Part shown: in pieces, positions 63,201 through 64,000 of the stretch | Numbering within the stretch: position 1 is the first letter of the stretch | How the letters are laid out: each line of letters starts with the position of its first letter | Origin: Sipunculus nudus | Taxonomy: Eukaryota; Annelida; Sipuncula; Golfingiida; Sipunculidae | NCBI GenBank assembly: GCA_026874595.1 | Contig: CM049306.1 | Location: 47,554,019-47,618,018, forward strand | Direction of reading: 5' to 3' | DNA length: 64,000 nt | The notes under the pieces: model-generated | Databases searched by the model: none | What the model was told of the DNA's origin: nothing | The model's input: the letters and a program-made list of their open reading frames with translations, nothing else | Position numbers and translations under genes: made by a program

Positions 63201-64000
63201 GTTCTTGCTTTGTTATTTACACAGAGGTACCTACTGTGAGAGGTTTGACTGTTCTTACTTTGTTATTTACACAGAGGTACCTACTGTGAGAGGTTTGACT
63301 GTATTTGCTTTGTTATTTACACAGAGGTACCCACTTTGAGAGGTTTGACTGTTCTTGCTTTGTTATTTACACAGAGGTACCTACTGTGAGAGGTTTGACT
63401 GTTCTTGCTTTGTTATTCAACAGAGGTACCTACTGTGAGAGGTTTGACTGTTCTTGTGTTATGTGATTTACACAGAGGTACCCACTGTGAGCGGTTTGAA
63501 TGTAATTGTTTCATGTTATTTACACAGAGTTTGACAGAGCTAACATTCTTCCTGTTGTCACAGGTTCCTTATTCATTTTAATATATCATAGATATGTATT
63601 ATCTGTGCCAACAAATTGGCATGTACTTGTCCCTGTCAACATGTCTATTTAATGGTCTGCTGACTGGCTTAAGAGCCTGTTAATGGATTAAAACTAGTAG
63701 GAAGGGGGGTTTGAAGACAAGAGAGATTTTAAAATATTGAATCCTACTTGACTTGACAGAGTTACCAATATGTGCTGCTACCTGAGTGCCATCTGAGAAA
63801 CATTTTTTCCCAAGGCTAGCTGAGGCAGTGTTTGTTAATTCAAAGGAAACTGTTTAAGGAAGAATTTATAATAAATTTTTTTTTAATCTTTAATGTCAAA
63901 TCATCTGACTGTAAAACCTTTTTATAGAATAATATGTTTCAGGCTTGAAATGTCCCAGTAAAAATGGTAAAAACATAGTATTTTTAACATATAATAGTCC
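22126..64000 (+). CDS. IL-17-receptor-like type I membrane protein gene (partial; 11 exons in window)
   Basis: Exons: 22126-22239, 37576-37612, 41456-41578, 50589-50707, 53601-53730, 54416-54603, 54969-55016, 55829-55952, 57591-57809, 58760-58795, 61582-61623. All have AG acceptors and GT donors, and the phases run 0,1,1,0,1,0,0,1,1,1,1 without a break or stop for about 393 residues. Predicted order: signal peptide (1-25), first FnIII-like module (about 50-175), second FnIII-like module (about 176-258), Cys-rich segment (264-285), Pro-rich stalk (296-330), transmembrane helix (about 337-359), cytoplasmic tail. The second module has the IL17RD-type pattern of a hydrophobic strand with FNPA, and [13 protein letters not shown]-17 receptors bind dimeric IL-17 outside the cell and signal through a cytoplasmic SEFIR domain, which would lie right of the window. 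Alternative: another FnIII-bearing cytokine-receptor-like protein. Confidence 0.7.
22347..22394. repeat. (TC)n microsatellite in intron 1
   Basis: About 24 CT repeats just downstream of exon 1, followed by further pyrimidine-rich DNA and a short (TA)n tract at 22497-22516. Confidence 0.9.
22617..24077 (+). repeat. Repeat family D with internal tandem units (intron 1)
   Basis: It contains repeated blocks GTGGCGCCACC, then TTGTGTCGTTTTCTTGC and TACCCC..ATTGCCACTTGACA, at about 22861, 23367, 23508 and 23725. Spacing varies and poly-T inserts separate them. It also has ATGACCTTTxCTAxGAGAGT sequences typical of degenerate mollusc repeats. It ends with TATCTAGTTG, like the ACATCTAG end of family E. 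A related fragment lies at about 43440-43640. Confidence 0.55.
24117..24260. repeat. (TA)n-rich microsatellite
   Basis: About 145 bp of alternating TA with TATG and TAAA interruptions. It yields a meaningless poly Ile-Tyr open frame on the minus strand. Confidence 0.9.
24528..24861. mobile_element. MITE with TATGGTTCTCAGGCA ends (copy 2)
   Basis: The left end GGCCA..AAAGGTATGGTTCTCAGGCA (to 24563) pairs with the right end TTGCCTGAGAACCAAACCTTTGTTTTGGC (24831-24859). The terminal inverted repeat is about 30 bp with a few mismatches. The termini match the copy at 1449-1713. The interior is T-rich and non-coding. Confidence 0.7.
24862..26105. other. Intron 1, nothing recognised
   Basis: AT-rich sequence without a recognised element or exon, up to the strong pyrimidine-AG acceptor before 26106. 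Confidence 0.4.
26106..26154 (+). CDS. Candidate alternative exon 2 of the receptor
   Basis: A good acceptor (GATTCCTCTCTAG) precedes an open frame in the phase needed after exon 1. It encodes [16 protein letters not shown] and ends, if the weak donor A|GTGAAG is used, in phase 1 as exon 2 does. The PKHQCSIN core resembles PNLPCSIT of exon 2 (37576-37612), suggesting a duplicated, mutually exclusive exon. If the donor is not used, the frame meets a stop at about 26195. It is speculative. Confidence 0.25.
26155..27930. other. Intron 1, no recognised feature
   Basis: Mostly unique-looking sequence. A TA-rich stretch lies at 27074-27110 and a GGTGGGGCCCGATGGCCC GC-rich spot at about 27213. I see no exon. 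Confidence 0.4.
27931..29634 (+). mobile_element. Tigger/pogo DNA transposon, decayed but with both ends
   Basis: The left end CACTCTAACCTCTTTCATTC (27931) and the right end, which in reverse complement reads CAGTCTAACCTCTTTTATTC, form inverted repeats. TA dinucleotides flank both ends (27929-27930 and 29635-29636), the target duplication of the Tc1/mariner-pogo superfamily. The body holds a degenerate DDE transposase C-terminal half (28510-29290) and is 1704 bp, so the 5' half of the transposase is deleted or unrecognisable. Confidence 0.8.
28510..29290 (+). pseudogene. Degenerate Tigger/pogo (DDE_1) transposase remnant
   Basis: In shifted frames: [37 protein letters not shown], then [39 protein letters not shown] and [12 protein letters not shown]. 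The N-AP-SH motif and LDAGIIQSF block are hallmarks of pogo/CENP-B-related DDE transposases. There are several stops and frameshifts and no HTH DNA-binding domain. It is non-functional. Confidence 0.8.
29637..30558. other. Intron 1, no recognised feature
   Basis: Several open frames of 60-123 codons on the minus strand around 29580-30096 overlap each other in different phases. None has recognisable motifs. Confidence 0.35.
30559..30736. mobile_element. 178-bp Tigger-like MITE
   Basis: It starts CAGTAACACCT and ends so that the reverse complement reads CAGCAAGAACTTGGCTAACG, with ACCACC following. TA flanks both ends (557-558 and 737-738 of this kilobase). It has internal AAGTGGTTGCA and AGGTGGTCGTC words, as in 6087 and 6757. 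Confidence 0.55.
30737..32895. other. Intron 1, nothing recognised
   Basis: AT-rich, without detectable elements, exons or tandem repeats. Confidence 0.4.
33876..34265 (+). repeat. Repeat family C, short copy nested in A1
   Basis: It begins CAGGGGACATTGATTTGGG, then TCTGTCTGTCCGTCAG, CGTGCGATAACTTTCCTAAA, TGCTCTCATGCATACCTTG and GTTTTGGAGTGTCTG. It ends GGACATAAATTCCTCGAATTT. The same beginning and end occur in the larger copy at 59535-61156. Confidence 0.65.
35001..35133. repeat. 71-bp direct tandem duplication
   Basis: Two near-identical adjacent units share GATAAACTTTAAATGATAAA followed by ATTGACAAAATGG and TTTGCAGCATCAGG. They are separated only by one A/G difference in CACGAG versus CACAAG. 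Confidence 0.85.
35386..36712. other. Intron 1, nothing recognised
   Basis: AT-rich, with a small TAGTATATAATAA repeat at about 35925-35962. No exon or transposon is identified. Confidence 0.4.
36715..37465. mobile_element. Putative 751-bp non-autonomous Tigger-like element
   Basis: The left end CAGTGAAACTTG is followed by TATCAGACCACCC. The right end in reverse complement is CAGTCTAACACC, with ATAAGACCACCC further in. TA lies on both sides (36713-36714 and 37466-37467). The two GACCACC blocks in inverse orientation support one element, but the interior is unassigned. Exon 2 lies only 110 bp to the right. Confidence 0.4.
37576..37612 (+). CDS. Receptor exon 2
   Basis: A 37-nt exon with a strong acceptor (ATTCTTTCAG) and a perfect GTAAGT donor, phase 0 to 1. 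It encodes [12 protein letters not shown] plus a split codon. The single Cys probably pairs within the N-terminal segment of the first FnIII-like module. Confidence 0.7.
37613..38925. other. Intron 2, proximal part
   Basis: No element is recognised. GGGCCTTGAAGGCCC at 37852-37866 is a short perfect inverted repeat. Confidence 0.4.
38926..40749 (+). repeat. Repeat family A, 337-bp tandem subtype (copy A2)
   Basis: The head TTTTTAGCTCAGCTGACTG leads to AGTCATCTGAGCTATAGCG and the GTCCGTCGTCCGTCTGTCCG words. Then a unit starting GGCACAAATCGTAAC..CTGGACCTAGAA recurs at about 39005, 39342, 39679, 40017 and 40354, a period of 337 bp. Each unit ends with a GGTGGCGCCACC-type palindrome and TGTATTTTTTCRATTTTTACG. 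The last unit is disrupted near 40440-40660. Confidence 0.75.
40750..41292 (+). repeat. Repeat family A, single-unit copy (A3)
   Basis: A fresh head (TTTTTAGCTCAGCTGACTGA) starts directly behind A2. One unit follows, with the palindrome at 41086-41097. The 3' end is CAGTCAGCTGAGCGTCATGA, then CCCATGGGTCACTTGTTT. The start AGCTCAGCTGACT and the end AGTCAGCTGAGC are near-perfect inverted termini of 12-13 bp. Confidence 0.75.
41456..41578 (+). CDS. Receptor exon 3: start of the first FnIII-like module
   Basis: Phase 1 to 1, acceptor AATAACACAG and donor GTGAGA. It encodes [20 protein letters not shown], then [19 protein letters not shown]. The Pro-rich linker followed by a Trp-Lys-Pro-Pro turn is typical of the first beta strands of an IL-17R FnIII domain (W.PP.DG). 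Confidence 0.75.
41660..43100 (+). repeat. Repeat family B with about 281-bp tandem units (intron 3)
   Basis: It starts near TACAGGTAGTCGACAAGCG and ATGTATCCGCC, and ends near GGCGGATACAGTTA, giving inverted TGTATCCGCC termini. Units containing CTGCAG..AAACTAGAATGTAGGTGG, then ACAGATGGACGCTGTGCAAA, recur about every 281 bp (42068, 42351, 42631). GGTGGCGCCACC or CpG-decayed variants occur in each. Confidence 0.65.
43101..44804. other. Intron 3, mostly unassigned
   Basis: Very AT-rich to 43440. Then a 200-bp fragment of family D (GATGACCTT..TTCAAGTG, AATGATGTTAACAGAATCAC) lies at about 43440-43640. The rest is unrecognised. Confidence 0.4.
47171..47228. repeat. (GTCC)n microsatellite in the head of A5
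   Basis: About 14 GTCC units with a few GTCT variants. It has grown from the GTCCGTC words present in every family A head. It creates an RPSV-repeat open frame that is not coding. Confidence 0.85.
48031..48066. repeat. Poly-C tract
   Basis: ACCCCCCCCTCCCATCC followed by a run of about 17 C within copy A5. Confidence 0.8.
49731..50557. mobile_element. 827-bp hAT-type MITE directly upstream of exon 4
   Basis: It is flanked by identical CTGATTAGG at 49722-49730 and 50558-50566 (an 8-bp duplication plus one base). The left end is AGGGTTGGGACGGTTACCGG, and the right end in reverse complement is TAGTGTTGGGACGATATGGG. The two ends share GTTGGGACG. Subterminal ATCGCGATA and CGGTAT palindromes occur near both ends. 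There is no transposase. The element ends 31 bp before the exon 4 acceptor AG. Confidence 0.8.
50589..50707 (+). CDS. Receptor exon 4: core of the first FnIII-like module
   Basis: Phase 1 to 0, acceptor CTTTTCTTTTGCAG. It encodes [20 protein letters not shown], then [20 protein letters not shown]. The KGF.MTV strand corresponds to the KGFRV-like strand of IL-17R D1, and NWT is an N-glycosylation site. The chosen donor GAG|GTGGGT is the first of a tandem series: the exon's last 18 nt plus the donor are the founding unit of the following 30-bp minisatellite. Up to two extra units could be included in frame before a 28-bp unit shifts the frame and a stop appears at about 50792. Confidence 0.7.
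50690..53285. repeat. 30-bp minisatellite carrying a 5' splice site in each unit
   Basis: The consensus is GATGTACAGGATGAGGTGGG followed by TGTGGGAGAG, 30 bp. There are about 37 highly regular units from 50690 to 51800, then degenerate units with higher-order repeats. A block with GGAAAGATGGGTGAGGATGA recurs at about 51942, 52339 and 52824, about 400-485 bp apart. Each regular unit reproduces the exon 4 end and donor GATGAG|GTGGGT. Units are a multiple of three, so the array is open in several frames on both strands (up to 561 codons), which is not evidence of protein. Confidence 0.9.
53601..53730 (+). CDS. Receptor exon 5: end of the first FnIII-like module
   Basis: Phase 0 to 1, acceptor TTTTTATTCAG and donor GTATGT. 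It encodes [20 protein letters not shown] followed by [20 protein letters not shown]. Two Cys probably form a module disulfide. The splice phase only fits if exon 4 ends in phase 0, as at GATGAG|GTGGGT. Confidence 0.75.
53838..54133 (-). repeat. Dispersed repeat family F, copy 3 (reverse)
   Basis: The reverse complement reads GCTCCTGATTATGTCCC at its far end and CCCTGACTGACTTGGCC at its start, and matches copies 1 and 2 near 8.6 and 9.1 kb (here as GACATAATCAGGAGC to TGGCCAAGTCAGTCAGGGC). It lies in intron 5. The 140-codon open frame across it is a repeat by-product. Confidence 0.65.
54416..54603 (+). CDS. Receptor exon 6: second FnIII-like module
   Basis: Phase 1 to 0, acceptor TTTCACTATTCTAG and donor GTAAAG. 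It encodes [20 protein letters not shown], then [20 protein letters not shown] and [17 protein letters not shown]. The 'LMFSFNPA...F.EYTAEL' pattern matches the membrane-proximal FnIII (D2) of IL17RD-like receptors. NFT is a glycosylation site. Confidence 0.8.
54969..55016 (+). CDS. Receptor exon 7
   Basis: A 48-nt phase 0-0 exon encoding [16 protein letters not shown]. The NV-PPG-(N/D)Y-x-I turn and strand is a signature of IL-17R D2 domains (for example the NVSPGDY-type motif in vertebrate IL17RD). The donor is GTGAGC. NYS is a potential glycosylation site. Confidence 0.8.
55070..55350. repeat. Possible MITE or low-complexity GCAGTGCAG region (intron 7)
   Basis: It starts TATAAAGGCCCGGACACACTGA and ends near GGCCAGACTTATGTAATGGT followed by CACACTG. 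The ends are loosely inverted (CACACTGA/AGTGTGACC). The inside is rich in CAGTGCAG/CTTTGC words. The assignment is weak. Confidence 0.3.
55829..55952 (+). CDS. Receptor exon 8: last FnIII strand and Cys-rich segment
   Basis: Phase 0 to 1, acceptor TTTTTATTGCAG and donor [15 protein letters not shown] completes the module, followed by [19 protein letters not shown] and [12 protein letters not shown]. The segment holds six Cys within 20 residues and a basic end, an unusual juxtamembrane stem. It could form a compact disulfide knot or a protease-sensitive stalk; this is inference. Confidence 0.7.
55953..57590. other. Intron 8
   Basis: AT-rich and unremarkable. A T19 run lies at 56890-56908. I see no exon or mobile element. 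Confidence 0.5.
57591..57809 (+). CDS. Receptor exon 9: Pro-rich stalk and transmembrane helix
   Basis: Phase 1-1, acceptor TGGTTTTGTAG and donor GTCAGT. It encodes [20 protein letters not shown], a Pro/Gln/Arg stretch, then the membrane segment [20 protein letters not shown] followed by LLIKLFRST. The stalk is likely O-glycosylated. The K and R after the helix are stop-transfer residues, placing the C-terminus in the cytoplasm. Confidence 0.8.
57810..58759. other. Intron 9
   Basis: It contains a loose repeat of GAAGTTCTGGACTT-like words (58238, 58291, 58379, 58451, 58568), perhaps an old degenerate tandem repeat. Nothing coding is seen. Confidence 0.4.
58760..58795 (+). CDS. Receptor exon 10: cytoplasmic mini-exon
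   Basis: 36 nt, phase 1-1, acceptor TTTTGTGCCAG and donor GTATGT. It encodes [13 protein letters not shown]. It is basic and Ser-rich, just inside the membrane. Because it is symmetric it can be skipped without a frameshift. Confidence 0.65.
59535..61156 (+). repeat. Repeat family C with nine units of about 151 bp (intron 10)
   Basis: It starts GCAGGGGACATTGATTTGGG and ends GCAGGGGACATTAATTCCAT followed by GAATTTTACTTG. Between them the word TCTGTCAGGTTTT recurs at about 59597, 59746, 59895, 60046, 60202, 60353, 60509, 60655 and 60803, each with GTGCGATAACTTTCCTAAAT and ATTTCATTCAAATTTTGGTC. A 306-bp higher-order duplication is evident (60046 and 60353 units nearly identical). Its near-three-fold period produces a 245-codon non-coding open frame. 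Confidence 0.75.
61582..61623 (+). CDS. Receptor exon 11: acidic cytoplasmic mini-exon
   Basis: 42 nt, phase 1-1, acceptor CTCTCTTTATCAG and donor GTGAGT. It encodes [14 protein letters not shown] plus a split codon. It is in frame with exon 10 and symmetric. The coding region continues to the right, beyond what I can identify. Confidence 0.65.
62270..63530 (+). repeat. 50-bp tandem array carrying a 3' splice site in each unit
   Basis: About 25 units with consensus AGGTTTGACTGTTCTTGCTT then TGTTATTTACACAG and AGGTACCCACTGTGAG. Each holds a branch-point-like TTTGACT, a T-rich tract and TTTACACAG, followed by AGGTACCCACTGTGAGAG and a GTTTGA donor-like site. The 18-nt segment is open in phase 1-1 (E-V-P-T-V-R), the phase expected after exon 11. 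Variants (C/T in CCCACT, GTG/TTG, TTCTTACT, GTATTTGC) recur about 800 bp apart, showing higher-order duplication. Confidence 0.9.
63528..63563 (+). CDS. Candidate receptor exon at the end of the array
   Basis: The last array-type acceptor (ATTTACACAG) is followed by a diverged 36-nt segment, phase 1-1, encoding [12 protein letters not shown] plus a split codon, then a weak donor GTTCCT. It may be the founding exon of the array, or it may not be used at all. Alternatively TTCTTCCTGTTGTCACAG is itself an acceptor for an exon starting at 63564. Confidence 0.25.
63564..64000. other. Right edge, unassigned
   Basis: The frame from 63564 stops at about 63651 and has no receptor-like content. No further exon or SEFIR sequence is recognised before the window ends. 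Confidence 0.4.

Noticed and set aside
62252-63500. CRISPR-like regular array
   Set aside because: Units are adjacent 50-bp tandem repeats with no unique spacers, and the genome is animal. It is a minisatellite.

Overview
The window is invertebrate animal DNA, most likely from a bivalve or another mollusc. It has small exons bounded by GT/AG splice sites, very large introns, many decayed transposable elements, and dispersed repeats with GTCC/GTCCGT heads of the kind common in molluscan genomes. That taxonomic reading is inference. There are no prokaryotic genes and no credible tRNA or rRNA gene. Almost every long open frame is a by-product of tandem repeats.

The main content is one plus-strand gene, at least 42 kb long, assembled here from eleven exons whose phases all join correctly (22126 to 61623). 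It runs off the right edge. The exons encode a type I membrane protein: a signal peptide, two fibronectin-III-like modules resembling those of interleukin-17 receptors (IL17RD-like), a cysteine-rich stem, a Pro-rich stalk, one transmembrane helix, and the start of a cytoplasmic tail. The expected SEFIR signalling domain is not in the window. On the minus strand at 7902-8012 there is a very similar first coding exon: signal peptide, a CxxCT motif, and a phase-0 GT donor. This suggests a second, paralogous receptor gene in head-to-head orientation whose remaining exons lie to the left, mostly or wholly outside the window.

Layout. 1-7900: AT-rich, presumed intron of the left gene, with MITEs and TA microsatellites. 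7902-8012: first exon of the left gene. 8.0-22.1 kb: intergenic region with a three-copy dispersed repeat, a twin-CRE palindrome, an 8-bp-TSD hAT MITE, a decayed LINE joined to a Ty3/Gypsy fragment, and a 6.4-kb hAT element carrying a broken ZMYM1-like transposase and a nested bivalve-type repeat. 22.1-37.6 kb: giant intron 1, with a Tigger/pogo element (27931-29634, TIRs and TA target duplication) and other repeats. 37.6-50.6 kb: exons 2-4 separated by repeat families A and B. 50.7-53.3 kb: a 30-bp minisatellite that begins at the exon 4 splice donor. 53.6-61.6 kb: exons 5-11, with a 151-bp-period repeat in intron 10. 62.27-63.53 kb: a 50-bp tandem array in which every unit carries a 3' splice site.

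The most unusual feature is this pair of splice-site arrays in a single receptor gene. One is a tandem array of 5' splice sites grown from the end of exon 4. The other is an array of about 25 branch-point/polypyrimidine/AG acceptor units, each followed by an 18-nt phase-1 mini-exon-like segment. Whether the cell uses these extra sites can only be settled with transcripts.
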